33,528 bases of DNA from Nocardioides sp. (GCF_004803405.1 NZ_SSXI01000333.1:1-33528); one strand, 5' to 3'. Numbered from the stretch's first letter, positions 24,042 through 32,678 are shown. Numbers and translations are program-made. The notes: generated by a model from the sequence alone, not told the origin.

Positions 24042-25109
24042 TCAGGAGGGCGCAGCGACCGAGGACCGGCGTACCAGCGGACAGGGAAGGGCAACGGGGA
24101 AGCTCACGCCGTCCTCGACAACCGCCCGACCCTCGAGCAGAGCGATCAGTGCATCCACCGCCCATGCGCCCATCTCGTAGTGGGGCAGGGCCACCGTCGT
24201 CAGCCCCGGATAGAGTCCCTCGGCCAGGAGGAGCTGGTTGTCGAAGCCCACGACGGACAGGTCCTGGGGGATGCGGAGCCCCAGCTCGGCAGCGGCGCGG
24301 TAGGCGCCCATCGCCATCCGGTCGTTGTAGCAGAAGAGCGCGGTGGGGCGATCCGCGCGGTCGAGCATCTGGCGCGCGGTGCGGTATCCGCCGGCCGTGA
24401 CCGACTCGTCAGCAAGGACCAGTCCGGGATCGAAGTCGATCCCCGCGCGGGCCAGTGAGTTGCGGTAGCCCTCGAGACGTCCGTGAGTGGCGGGTACGTC
24501 GTCCTCGTTGTTGAGGAACCCGATCCGGCGGTGACCGTGGGCGAGCAGCTCCTCGACCGCGGCCTCGGCTCCGCCGATTTCGTCGGGCACCACCGACGGC
24601 AAGTCGGCGCGGTCCGAGGCAGCGTCCAGGAGCACCGTCGGGACCCGTTCCAGGGCCGGCGGCAGGTCGACCCGCCGGTGGAACATGGTCGCGTAGAGGA
24701 ACCCGTCCACCTGGTGCTTCAGGAGCGCGTTGGCCGACTGCTGCTCCACTGCCGGATCGCCGTCGGTGCTGACCAGGACCAGGGTGCAGCCGTGCTTCAG
24801 GGCCGTGTCCTGGGCGCCGACGACGATGCTGCCGGCGAACGGCGTGGTCGCGATCGTGTCGCTGATCAGCCCGAGCATTCCGGATCGCCCGGTGCGCATC
24901 CCGCGGGCCAGCCGGTTGGGGACGTAGCCGAGCTCGGCCGCGGCTCGGTGAATCCGTTGCCGGGTCTCGACGCTGATCCGGGCTCCGGGCACGTCGTTGA
25001 GCACCTGCGAGACGGTCGCGGCGGACACACTGGCCAGGCGGGCGACGTCCTTGATGCCCGGGGGCTTCCCTGGCGGCACCTGCTCGAGCTTCTTCCCCGA
25101 TCGCGTCAT
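24042..25109 (-). CDS. LacI family regulator of the DFA/inulin locus
   Basis: The 355-residue protein has a LacI HTH at residues 17-63 (GIKDVARLASVSAATVSQVL, with the hinge segment PNRLARGMRTG) and an effector-binding domain containing VVGFDNQLLLAEGLYPGLTT. The recognition helix follows the family norm, unlike the other LacI at 4681. It sits inside the operon it should control, between the permease and GH32 genes, so it is likely autoregulated through the tandem operator at 28559-28587. The 206 bp before it might hold its own promoter. The effector is probably a DFA, inulobiose or fructose; this is inferred. ATG at 25109 is the start nearest the HTH with a lysine-rich lead-in. Confidence 0.9.
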   Translation of the reverse strand: MTRSGKKLEQVPPGKPPGIKDVARLASVSAATVSQVLNDVPGARISVETRQRIHRAAAELGYVPNRLARGMRTGRSGMLGLISDTIATTPFAGSIVVGAQDTALKHGCTLVLVSTDGDPAVEQQSANALLKHQVDGFLYATMFHRRVDLPPALERVPTVLLDAASDRADLPSVVPDEIGGAEAAVEELLAHGHRRIGFLNNEDDVPATHGRLEGYRNSLARAGIDFDPGLVLADESVTAGGYRTARQMLDRADRPTALFCYNDRMAMGAYRAAAELGLRIPQDLSVVGFDNQLLLAEGLYPGLTTVALPHYEMGAWAVDALIALLEGRAVVEDGVSFPVALPCPLVRRSSVAAPS

Positions 25110-25315
25110 GTCACTGGTCCCAGAGTCCGTGCTCGGGCCACCGGCGCGGCAACCGCTGGTCGACCGCCCCCGGTCCGGTCCCACCGGAATCCGCGGCGCG
25201 GCGCGCCGGTCTGGGCGTGGGCGAGTCCGCCGAGCGGGCTGTTTGGGGTCCAGAAGTCCACGAAGGGCCTGCCTTTCAGTGTGTGTTCTGTGTGTGGTCT
25301 TGACATGCGAAGGGG
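25110..25315. other. Internal gap of the operon
   Basis: These 206 bases are the longest gap within the DFA operon. One frame gives PFVDFWTPNSPLGGLAHAQ, which is sequence-like but has no homologue that I can name; it may be a relic of an earlier gene. A separate promoter for the regulator could lie here, although I find no second copy of the CTAAACGTTTAG operator. Confidence 0.3.
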
Positions 25316-26155
25316 TCAGCCCTTGACGGCACCCAGCGTCATGCCAGCCACGATGTAGCGCTGGAGGACGAGCGTCAGCAGGATCACCGGGACCGAGTAC
25401 ATCGTGGCGAGCGCGGTCATCGCCCCCCATTCCAGACCGAACTGCGTCTGGAAGTTCGCAATCACCAGCGGTGTCGTCTGCGCTCGGATGGCAGTGAGCA
25501 GCAGGGCGAAGAGGAACTCATTCCACGAGGCCAGGAAGGCGAAGATGGCGGTGACCGCAACCCCACCCCGGACCACGGGGAGGATGATGTGCCACAGCGC
25601 CGCGAGCCGGCCCGCGCCGTCAACGCGCGCGGCTTCGTCCAGCTCGTTGGGCACCGACTCAAAGAAGCTCGACATCAGCCAGATCGAGAGTGGCAATGAG
25701 ATGGTCGTGTGTGCGATAGCGACACCGGTGGGGGTGTCGGTCAGCCCGAGCGCCCGCATCATGCCCACCATCGGGACTCCGATGGCGACCGGAGGGATCA
25801 TCCGCGTGACGAGCGCCGCCATCACGAACACGCGGCCGCTGATGGTGCGGAATCGGCTCACGCCGTAGGCCGCGGGCACCGCAAGGACGAGGGAGAGCAC
25901 GGTGCTGATCACGGCGGCACTGATGCTGTTGATGAAGGAGTCGACGACCCCTTCCCGGGCCAACGCCTGCTGGTAGTTGGCCAGCGTCCACTCGTCCGGC
26001 AGTGCCTTGGGCGGGACGGCGAGTGCGTCCAGCGGGGTCTTGAAGGAGGTGAGCAGCAGATAGAGGAACGGGAACGCGTAGAGGACCACCATGGAGCCGA
26101 GGAGGAACCACAGCAGCAATCGCGTTGGTGTCCTGCGAACCTCGAGCGTGCTCAT
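25316..26155 (-). CDS. Sugar ABC transporter permease, MalG type
   Basis: The 279-residue protein has six likely membrane helices, starting at LLLWFLLGSMVVLYAFPFLY. The EAA loop that docks the ATPase is NELDEAARVDGAGRLAALWH, followed by IILPVVRGG, the pattern of CUT1 carbohydrate uptake permeases. ATG at 26155 overlaps the stop of the upstream MalF-type gene (ATGA). With the MalF partner it forms the membrane channel; the substrate in this locus is likely a DFA or short fructo-oligosaccharide. It is upstream of the regulator gene by 206 bp. Confidence 0.93.
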   Translation of the reverse strand: MSTLEVRRTPTRLLLWFLLGSMVVLYAFPFLYLLLTSFKTPLDALAVPPKALPDEWTLANYQQALAREGVVDSFINSISAAVISTVLSLVLAVPAAYGVSRFRTISGRVFVMAALVTRMIPPVAIGVPMVGMMRALGLTDTPTGVAIAHTTISLPLSIWLMSSFFESVPNELDEAARVDGAGRLAALWHIILPVVRGGVAVTAIFAFLASWNEFLFALLLTAIRAQTTPLVIANFQTQFGLEWGAMTALATMYSVPVILLTLVLQRYIVAGMTLGAVKG

Positions 26156-27123
26156 GCTTCCCTCCCACCGGGTCGCCAGATCAGTCCGACCGCGACGACG
26201 GCGATCGCCAGCATCGCGATGAGATAGAGGGTGCCCATGGCGCTGGCGGTGCCGGGCTCGCCGAAGCGGATCATGGTCTGGTAGATCAGCAGGCTGAGCG
26301 TCTCCGTGGAGTTCTGCGGTCCGCCGCCCGTCTGGATGAGGATGATGTCGAACGCCTTCGCGGCGTCGACGCCGCGCACCACCAGAGCCACGGCGATCAC
26401 TGGCCGCAGCAACGGCAGGATGATGCGAAAGAGGATCGACACCGGACCGGCGCCGTCGATCCGGGCGGCCTCGATGATGTCACCCGGAATGTTCTGCAGG
26501 CCAGCAAACAGGACGAGTGCCATGAACGACGTGGTCAGCCAGATGTCGGGCAACGCGACCGAGAACAGCGCAATCGACGAGTCACTGAGCCAGCCGATGT
26601 CGTTGCGGTCGTCCAGGATGCCGAGGCGGAAGAGCATCTCATTGACGATCCCGAAGTTGTCGATGAGGAGGAAGCGCCACAGCAGACCGGCGACGATCGG
26701 CGCGATCATCAGGGGGTACAGGAACGCGGTCCGCAGGAGGCGGGACCGGTTGCCGAGGCTGTTGAAGAGGAGTGCGGCGGCCAGGCCGAGCGCGAACTCG
26801 AGGGTGACAACCAGCACGGTGTAGCCGATGGTTCGGACGGCGGCTGCCCGGAACGACGACGAGCTGAGCACCTCGACGTAGTTGTCGAGGCCGACGAAGG
26901 TTCTCGGGCCGCCAGCAATGGGAGAGAAATCGAAGAAGCTGTCGAGGACCAGCTTGATCAGCGGCCAAGCTACGAACGCAAGCATGAACAGCGCGGCCGG
27001 CGTCATCAGAAGCAGCGCGAAGCGGCGGTCGCTGATGCGGAGGCCCTTGCCGGCCCGTTTGCCGTGGTCCTTCCGGGCCGTGCGGGGCAGGGTGGAGATT
27101 CGCCCTGGTGCGGTGACGCTCAT
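26152..27123 (-). CDS. Sugar ABC transporter permease, MalF type
   Basis: The 323-residue protein has a basic cytoplasmic N-terminus of about 30 residues and six likely membrane helices, the first being FALLLMTPAALFMLAFVAWP. The EAA loop is DIIEAARIDGAGPVSILFRI with ILPLLRP after it. These marks place it in the CUT1 family. It is followed by the MalG-type gene with a 4-base overlap and preceded, 78 bp upstream, by the binding-protein gene. The three together make a standard importer lacking a dedicated full-length ATPase. Confidence 0.93.
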   Translation of the reverse strand: MSVTAPGRISTLPRTARKDHGKRAGKGLRISDRRFALLLMTPAALFMLAFVAWPLIKLVLDSFFDFSPIAGGPRTFVGLDNYVEVLSSSSFRAAAVRTIGYTVLVVTLEFALGLAAALLFNSLGNRSRLLRTAFLYPLMIAPIVAGLLWRFLLIDNFGIVNEMLFRLGILDDRNDIGWLSDSSIALFSVALPDIWLTTSFMALVLFAGLQNIPGDIIEAARIDGAGPVSILFRIILPLLRPVIAVALVVRGVDAAKAFDIILIQTGGGPQNSTETLSLLIYQTMIRFGEPGTASAMGTLYLIAMLAIAVVAVGLIWRPGGREA

Positions 27124-27201
27124 GTCTCTCCTCCCGGGAGTGGAACGAGTAGTGGGGGCCGGCCGGCGCCCACCTTGTGAGGCGAGCGCCGACCGGGAGG
27201 G

Positions 27202-28527
27202 TCAGCCGAGGATCTCTTCGATCTTGGCCTTCGCCTCGTCGAGCAGGGCCTGGTTGTCGGCGCCTGGTTCGACGGCCTTCTGGATCATCGGGATGAGCGC
27301 TGTGTCGACGATCTGCTGCCACTTCGCGTTCGCCGGCCGCGGCATGGTGGCGGGGCCATCGAGGGTGGCGATCAGTGCGTCGAAGTGCTCGTAGCCCGGC
27401 TTGCCGGCGTACTTCTCGAAGGCGGACTTCCGGGCCGCCAGCCCCAGAGCGGACTCGATGCTCAGGTCGTTGTGGTCGTACGCGAACTGGATGAACTCCT
27501 CGGCGAGGTCCTTGTTGTCGCCCGCCTTGGGGATCGAGAGGTACCAGTTGCCCGGGACGCCGCCGATACCCGCAGGACCGGCGATCATGGGTGCGGCGCC
27601 CACTTTGCCCTTCACCTTGGCGTCGTCGGGGATCTGGGGGTAGGCGTGCGCCCAGAACTTCGTCATCGCCAGCTGGCCCTGGTTGAACAGGTTCTGAGCG
27701 GCCGCCCAGTCAACCTGGGACGCACCCTCGGGCGCGTCAGTCACGGCCTTGGTATAGAAGTCCAGCGCCGCAAGGTGCTCGGCATTGTCGATGATGACAT
27801 TGGCGTCGTCGTCCAGGACCATGCCCGGCGAGCCTGCCTGGGCCACGTGCGCCAGCCACTCGGTCTCGACCGCACCCTTGACGTCGGTGCCATACAGGTC
27901 AGTCGAGCCGTCACCGTCTGTGTCCTGAGTGAAGAACGCGGCCATGTCCTGGAACTGCTGCCAGTCGGTCGGAGGCGCGAGCGGGTAGCCGTACTCCTTC
28001 TTGAAGGCGGCCTGCTGCTTGGGGTCCTCGAACAGGTCCGTGCGATAGAAGAGGATCTCCGCGTTGGTCCATACAGGCATCCCGACAAAGGTGTCGTCGA
28101 CCTGTGCCTCTTCGACCAGCGCAGGGAAGAGGTCAGCCTGGACTTCGTCGGTGAACATGTCGTCCAGCGGCTCGACCCCGTCCGCGAAACCCTGCAGCCA
28201 GATGGCATCGAGGGCTGCGACGTCGAACGACACCGAACCCGATGAGAACTCGCTCGAGAGGCGGTCATACAGCCCGTCATAGGGCAGCTCCACCAGCGAG
28301 ACCTTGGTGCCGGTCTCCTCGGTGAACGCCTTGGCCACCGGCTCGAGCTCGGCCTTGCCGCCGCCCTCCACCAGGACCGTGACCGTGTTGCCCCCGTCAC
28401 CGGAGGCGTCATCCCCGCCCGCGCCGCAGGCAGCAAGCCCGGTCGCCATCACAAGCACTGTTGCCGCGGCACCGACGCTGAGGCCGAGCCTCGATCGAAG
28501 TGCTGCGCCCGGAAGTTCCTGTCCCAT
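27202..28527 (-). CDS. Sugar ABC transporter substrate-binding lipoprotein
   Basis: The 441-residue protein has a lipoprotein signal peptide with lipobox LAAC (Cys34), a glycine/aspartate-rich linker, and an extracellular solute-binding family 1 fold (starting NTVTVLVEGGGKAELEPVAK). Such proteins catch sugars outside the membrane and deliver them to MalF/MalG-type permeases. The natural ligand here is inferred to be difructose anhydride or fructo-oligosaccharides made by the exported GH91 enzyme. ATG at 28527 has AGGG upstream. It is first in the operon, and the tandem operator lies 32 bases before the start. Confidence 0.93.
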   Translation of the reverse strand: MGQELPGAALRSRLGLSVGAAATVLVMATGLAACGAGGDDASGDGGNTVTVLVEGGGKAELEPVAKAFTEETGTKVSLVELPYDGLYDRLSSEFSSGSVSFDVAALDAIWLQGFADGVEPLDDMFTDEVQADLFPALVEEAQVDDTFVGMPVWTNAEILFYRTDLFEDPKQQAAFKKEYGYPLAPPTDWQQFQDMAAFFTQDTDGDGSTDLYGTDVKGAVETEWLAHVAQAGSPGMVLDDDANVIIDNAEHLAALDFYTKAVTDAPEGASQVDWAAAQNLFNQGQLAMTKFWAHAYPQIPDDAKVKGKVGAAPMIAGPAGIGGVPGNWYLSIPKAGDNKDLAEEFIQFAYDHNDLSIESALGLAARKSAFEKYAGKPGYEHFDALIATLDGPATMPRPANAKWQQIVDTALIPMIQKAVEPGADNQALLDEAKAKIEEILG

Positions 28528-28558
28528 CGCATTGCCCTATCTGTGTGCCCGAGGAGTT

Positions 28559-28587
28559 GCCTAAACGTTTAGGCTAAACGTTTAGGC
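28559..28587. promoter_or_regulatory. Tandem LacI-type operator of the DFA operon
   Basis: The 13-base unit CTAAACGTTTAGG occurs twice back to back, at 28561-28573 and 28574-28586. Each unit holds the perfect palindrome CTAAACGTTTAG with the central CG typical of LacI sites; the left one extends to 16 bp (GCCTAAACGTTTAGGC). The full 29 bases are also almost symmetrical. It lies just upstream of the binding-protein gene, so the LacI protein encoded at 24042 is the likely ligand. Centres are 13 bp apart, too close for two dimers on the same face of the helix. Confidence 0.85.
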
Positions 28588-29068
28588 AGCGTAGGTGTGA
28601 CCGGGGTCACTCGTCAAGCCTCGCGCCGAATTCCTCTAACCCGCGCTCGCCAGGAGTCCTCGCACCGTGGCCCTCCAGCTTCAGAACTCGTAGCACGGGG
28701 CGCTCGCTGGCCCTGCGGCACTCGCGAACTTCGCTGGCTGCCAGATCGGCGCCCTCCGCAGAGCCGATGAAGCAGGTCCGATCGCGTTCCTCCTCGAGCA
28801 CCGATACCCCTCGCCCTGGCCGGCGGGGGGTTCCGCTTTTCTCGGGCTACGCCCGCATTCGGAAGCGATCGCGCTGTCGAAGAGGCCCGAAACAGGACCG
28901 GCTCGGCCTCCCCGCGAGGGGGAGGCCGAGCCGGAGGTGGTGGCCGATGGTCACCAACTACGTCGATCCTCGGTCGTGGAATGTCCGGATGACCGATCCC
29001 GGGACGTTGCTGTCCGAGACAGTGACATCGGTGGCTGCTTCAGCATGGGCATTCCCTGACCGCTGACA
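28588..29068. other. 481-bp gap between DFA operon promoter and nrdJ
   Basis: No gene that I can support lies here. A minus-strand frame (28607-28801, 64 residues, ending RGLEEFGARLDE) has no ribosome site and no family. The right half holds the strong hairpin at 28899-28933. Promoter elements for the operon should sit near 28590, but no clear -35/-10 pair stands out. Confidence 0.5.
28899..28933. terminator. Perfect 15-bp hairpin terminator downstream of nrdJ
   Basis: CGGCTCGGCCTCCCC and GGGGAGGCCGAGCCG pair over 15 bp without a mismatch, with a 5-base GCGAG loop. It lies about 136 bases after the nrdJ stop and before the DFA operon promoter, and would insulate the two units. There is no U-tract. 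Confidence 0.75.
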
Positions 29069-31924
29069 TCAGCTGCAGCCGCTCGTGCTCCCGCAGCCCT
29101 CGCACACGTAGCAGGACCCGGCAGGCCGCATCTTCGTGCCGCAGGTCATGCACAGCGGGCTGTCCACCGCGGTGCCGGTGATCTGCTCGAGGAGCTCGGC
29201 GGTGGTCTTGGCGACCCGAGCCTCGGCCGCGGGGGCCTCGTCGTCGTCCTCGACCAACAGCTCGGTCGGAGCCGCGACCGGCTTCTGCGGCGCCTCGTGC
29301 TTCTCGAGCAGCTCGGAGGCGTTGCCGGTCTCCTCGACGGGCTCGTAGGAGCCGGTCTCGAGGTGGCGCTGGCGCTCCTCGGCCGAGTAGATGCCGAGAG
29401 CGGCACGGTCCTCGAAGGGGAGGTAGTCCAGGGCCAGGCGACGGAAGACGTAGTCCATGATCGACTGCGACATCCGGACGTCCGGGTCGTCGGTGAGGCC
29501 GGCCGGCTCGAAGCGCAGGTTGGTGAACTTCGAGACGTAGGTCTCCAGCGGGACGCCGTACTGCAGGCCGATGCTGACCGCGATCGAGAAGGCGTCCATC
29601 ACGCCGGCCAGCGTCGAGCCCTGCTTGCCGAGCTTGAGGAAGATCTCGCCGAGGGAGCCGTCGTCGTGCGCACCCGAGGTCATGTAGCCCTCGGCGCCGG
29701 CCACCGTGAACGAGGTGGTGCGGGCCTGCCGCGACTTCGGAAGCCGCTTGCGGGTGGGGGCGTAGACGACCTTCTCGACGACCTTCTCGATCACCTTGGT
29801 CTCGTCCTTGGCCTTGGCGTCACCCAGGGGCTGGCCGACCTTCGAGGCGTCACGGTAGATCGCGGTCGCCTTGAGGCCGAGCTTCCACGACTGCATGTAG
29901 ATGTCCTCGACCTCCTCGACGGTCGCCGAGGACGGCAGGTTGACGGTCTTGGAGATCGCGCCGGAGAGGAACGGCTGGACGGCGGCCATCATCATCACGT
30001 GGCCCATCGGGCCGAGGGCGCGGGCGCCGACGGCGCAGTCGAAGACCTCGTAGTGCTCCGGCTTGAGGCTCGGCGCGTCGATCACGTGACCGTGCTCGGC
30101 GATGTAGGCGACGATCGCCTCGACCTGCTCCGGCTGGTAGCCCAGCTTGCGCAGCGCCCGCGGCACGGTGAGGTTGACGATCTGCATGGAGCCGCCGCCG
30201 ACGAGCTTCTTGAACTTCACCAGCGAGAAGTCCGGCTCGATGCCGGTGGTGTCGCAGTCCATCATGAAGCCGATGGTCCCGGTCGGCGCGAGCAGCGAGG
30301 CCTGCGCGTTGCGGAAGCCGTTGACCTTGCCCAGCTCGACGACCTGCGCCCACTCCTTGACCGCGGCCTTGTGGACCTCGGAGTCGGTGACGTGCAGCGG
30401 GCGGAGCTCGTCGTTGGCCGCCTGGTGCTTGCGCATCACGCGGTTGTGGGCCTCGGCGTTGCGGGCGTACCCGTTGTAGGGGCCGACCACGGCCGCCATC
30501 TCCGCCGAGCGGCGGTACGACGCCCCGGTCATCAGGCTGGTGATCGCAGCCGCCATCGCACGACCGCCGTCGGAGTCGTAGCCCAGGCCCATCGCCATCA
30601 GCAGCGCGCCGAGGTTGGCGTACCCGATGCCGAGCTGGCGGTAGTCACGCGTGGTCTGACCGATCGCCTCGGTCGGGAAGTCCGCGAAGCAGATCGAGAT
30701 GTCCATCGCGGTGAAGACCAGCTCGGTCGCCTTGGTGAAGAGCTCGACGTCGAAGGTGTCGTCGTCGCGCAGGAACTTCATCAGGTTGAGCGAGGCCAGG
30801 TTGCACGAGGAGTTGTCGAGCGACATGTACTCCGAGCAGGGGTTGGACGCGGTGATCCGGCCGGTCTCGGGGTTGGTGTGCCAGTCGTTGATGGTGTCGT
30901 CGTACTGAAGACCCGGGTCGGCGCAGGCCCACGCGGCCTCGCTGATCTTGCGGAACAGGCTCCGGGCGTCGACGGTCTCGATGACCGAGCCGTCCATCCG
31001 GCCGCGGAGAGCGAACTCCTTGCCCTGCTCGACGGCGCGCATGAACTCGTCGGTCACGCGGACCGAGTTGTTGGCGTTCTGGTACTGCACGGACGTGATG
31101 TCCTTGCCGCCGAGGTCCATGTCGAAGCCGGCGTCGCGCAGCGCGCGGATCTTGTCCTCCTCGCGCGCCTTGGTCTCGACGAACTCCTCGATGTCGGGGT
31201 GGTCGACGTCGAGCACGACCATCTTCGCCGCGCGCCGCGTGGCGCCGCCGGACTTGATGGTGCCGGCCGAGGCGTCGGCGCCGCGCATGAACGAGACCGG
31301 CCCGGAGGCGGTGCCGCCGGAGGAGAGCAGCTCCTTGGAGGAGCGGATGCGGGAGAGGTTGAGGCCGGCACCGGAGCCGCCCTTGAAGATGAAGCCCTCT
31401 TCCCGGTACCAGTTGAGGATCGACTCCATGGAGTCGTCGACGGAGAGGATGAAGCAGGCCGACACCTGCTGCGGGGACTGCGTGCCGACGTTGAACCAGA
31501 CCGGGGAGTTGAACGAGAAGTACTGGTGCACGAGCAGCCAGGTCAGCTCGTGCTCGAAGGTCTCCGCGTCGGCCGGGGTCGCGAAGTAGCCGTGCTCCAC
31601 GCCCGCCTTGGTGTAGGTCTTCACCACGCGGTCGACGAGCTGCTTGAGGCTCCGCTCGCGCTCCGAGGTGCCGACGGCGCCGCGGAAGTACTTGGTGGTG
31701 ACGATGGTCGAGGCGTTCAGCGACCAGAAGTCGGGGAACTCCACACCGGTCTGCTCGAAGACGGTCGCACCCGTCTTCCAGTTGGTCTGGACGACGTCGC
31801 GTCGCTCCCACGTGATCTCGTCGTAGGGGTGCACGCCCTCGGTGCTGAAGACCCGCTCGATCTTCAGTCCCTTGCCGGTTGCGGCAGCCTTGCTGGCTGC
31901 TGCGGGGTTGGCCGTCTCCGTCAT
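29069..31924 (-). CDS. nrdJ: Vitamin B12-dependent ribonucleoside-diphosphate reductase
   Basis: The 951-residue class II reductase makes deoxyribonucleotides using adenosylcobalamin to generate the radical, so it works with or without oxygen. NPCSEYMSLDNSSCNLASLN holds the active-site Cys363 and Glu365. GGTASGPVSFMRGADASAGT and LLAPTGTIGFMMDCDTTG are family blocks. A C-terminal zinc-ribbon-like tail has Cys925, 928, 938, 941, 944 and 950, which includes the likely cysteine pairs for re-reduction. ATG at 31924 has AGGAG upstream; the frame continues upstream but overlaps nrdR and is not protein-like. nrdR precedes it by 127 bp in the same direction. Confidence 0.97.
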   Translation of the reverse strand: MTETANPAAASKAAATGKGLKIERVFSTEGVHPYDEITWERRDVVQTNWKTGATVFEQTGVEFPDFWSLNASTIVTTKYFRGAVGTSERERSLKQLVDRVVKTYTKAGVEHGYFATPADAETFEHELTWLLVHQYFSFNSPVWFNVGTQSPQQVSACFILSVDDSMESILNWYREEGFIFKGGSGAGLNLSRIRSSKELLSSGGTASGPVSFMRGADASAGTIKSGGATRRAAKMVVLDVDHPDIEEFVETKAREEDKIRALRDAGFDMDLGGKDITSVQYQNANNSVRVTDEFMRAVEQGKEFALRGRMDGSVIETVDARSLFRKISEAAWACADPGLQYDDTINDWHTNPETGRITASNPCSEYMSLDNSSCNLASLNLMKFLRDDDTFDVELFTKATELVFTAMDISICFADFPTEAIGQTTRDYRQLGIGYANLGALLMAMGLGYDSDGGRAMAAAITSLMTGASYRRSAEMAAVVGPYNGYARNAEAHNRVMRKHQAANDELRPLHVTDSEVHKAAVKEWAQVVELGKVNGFRNAQASLLAPTGTIGFMMDCDTTGIEPDFSLVKFKKLVGGGSMQIVNLTVPRALRKLGYQPEQVEAIVAYIAEHGHVIDAPSLKPEHYEVFDCAVGARALGPMGHVMMMAAVQPFLSGAISKTVNLPSSATVEEVEDIYMQSWKLGLKATAIYRDASKVGQPLGDAKAKDETKVIEKVVEKVVYAPTRKRLPKSRQARTTSFTVAGAEGYMTSGAHDDGSLGEIFLKLGKQGSTLAGVMDAFSIAVSIGLQYGVPLETYVSKFTNLRFEPAGLTDDPDVRMSQSIMDYVFRRLALDYLPFEDRAALGIYSAEERQRHLETGSYEPVEETGNASELLEKHEAPQKPVAAPTELLVEDDDEAPAAEARVAKTTAELLEQITGTAVDSPLCMTCGTKMRPAGSCYVCEGCGSTSGCS

Positions 31925-32008
31925 GGCTCTCCTGGTCTTCCTGGTCGTCGGCTTCATCTTCAGTCTTGCTCGCGGCGCCGACACTGGACGGCACCAAGGG
32001 GGTTGATA

Positions 32009-32042
32009 GCCCGGCAGGCGGCTTCCCCACCACCTGCCGGGC
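32009..32042. terminator. Hairpin between nrdR and nrdJ
   Basis: GCCCGGCAGG and CCTGCCGGGC form a perfect 10-bp stem with a 14-base loop, just after the nrdR stop. It may reduce or attenuate readthrough into nrdJ. I checked for a cobalamin riboswitch: the loop side reads GGGGAAGCCG on the coding strand, but the B12-box and the rest of the core are absent. Confidence 0.5.
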
Positions 32043-32051
32043 GGTCTGTGG

Positions 32052-32540
32052 TCAGCCCGTGGGGGCCGGTTGTCTGTCGCTCTCGCTCTGGAGCTGACGC
32101 TCCGCACGCAGGAGCGAGATCTCGTTCTCGAAGTCGGCGGCCGACTCGAACCCGCGATAGACGCTCGCGAACCGGAGGTAGGCCACCTCGTCGAGGCGCC
32201 GCAGCGGTGCCAGGATGGCCAGGCCCACCTCGTGGGCGGCGATCTCCGGGCTGCCGGCGAGGCGCAGCTGGTCCTCCACCTCCTGACCGAGCCGAGCCAG
32301 GTCGTCCTCATCGACCGGCCGGCCCTTGCACGCCTTCCGCACACCCGAGACGGCCTTCTCGCGGTTGAAGGGCTCCGTCGCACCGGACCGCTTGAGCACG
32401 GTCAGCTGCATCAGCTCGACCGTGGTGAACCGCTTCTCGCACTCCTGACAGACGCGCCGGCGACGGATCGAGCAGCCGTCGTCCGCGACCCGCGAGTCGA
32501 GGACCTTGGTGTCGTCGTGCTTGCAGTACGGACAGTGCAT
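32052..32540 (-). CDS. nrdR: Transcriptional repressor NrdR
   Basis: The 162-residue protein has an N-terminal zinc ribbon (Cys3, Cys6, Cys31, Cys34; [20 protein letters not shown]) and an ATP-cone domain at about 49-139. NrdR senses ATP/dATP and represses ribonucleotide reductase genes. ATG at 32540 is preceded by GGAGGAGG. Paired NrdR boxes lie 91-138 bases upstream, so it should repress its own transcript, which includes nrdJ. The last residues are a short Gln/Ser-rich tail. Confidence 0.97.
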   Translation of the reverse strand: MHCPYCKHDDTKVLDSRVADDGCSIRRRRVCQECEKRFTTVELMQLTVLKRSGATEPFNREKAVSGVRKACKGRPVDEDDLARLGQEVEDQLRLAGSPEIAAHEVGLAILAPLRRLDEVAYLRFASVYRGFESAADFENEISLLRAERQLQSESDRQPAPTG

Positions 32541-32630
32541 GGGGTCCTCCTCCCGAGTGGAACCAGTGGACAAGTGGCTTCTGCCTGTGCAGAACCGTCG
32601 AGAATCTGTGCAGTTCCACGGCCGGTTCTG

Positions 32631-32646
32631 TGAACTAGATGTGGAG
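32631..32646. promoter_or_regulatory. nrdR: NrdR box (proximal copy)
   Basis: On the coding strand the site reads CTCCACATCTAGTTCA, a partial match to the NrdR box pattern ACACTATATATAGTGT. The core ACTAGATGT (plus strand 32634-32642) recurs exactly 31 bases away in the second box, about three helical turns, which is the spacing known for NrdR box pairs. Confidence 0.7.
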
Positions 32647-32662
32647 AACTACATCCTTGTAA

Positions 32663-32678
32663 CTACTAGATGTAGTGG
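32663..32678. promoter_or_regulatory. nrdR: NrdR box (distal copy)
   Basis: On the coding strand it reads CCACTACATCTAGTAG, a good match to the NrdR box (CACTA...TAGT). With the copy at 32631-32646 it forms the usual same-face pair upstream of nrdR. Confidence 0.75.

Noticed and set aside
28607..28801. 64-residue minus-strand ORF before the DFA operon
   Set aside because: It has no ribosome site and no recognisable domain.
31925..32051. Possible cobalamin riboswitch between nrdR and nrdJ
   Set aside because: GGGGAAGCCG resembles part of the core, but no B12-box, no conserved J elements and too little length are present. A simple hairpin explains the stem.
29297..32368. Very long open frame on the plus strand opposite nrdJ
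   Set aside because: It is antisense to a fully recognised class II reductase, is rich in Val/Gly/Arg/Leu/Asp, and lacks any family motif. Long antisense frames are common in high-GC DNA.
32581..32640. Repeated CTGTGCAGAAC/TTCTGTGAAC elements as LexA or extra operator sites
   Set aside because: They are imperfect and do not match the actinobacterial SOS box; they may be chance repeats beside the NrdR boxes.
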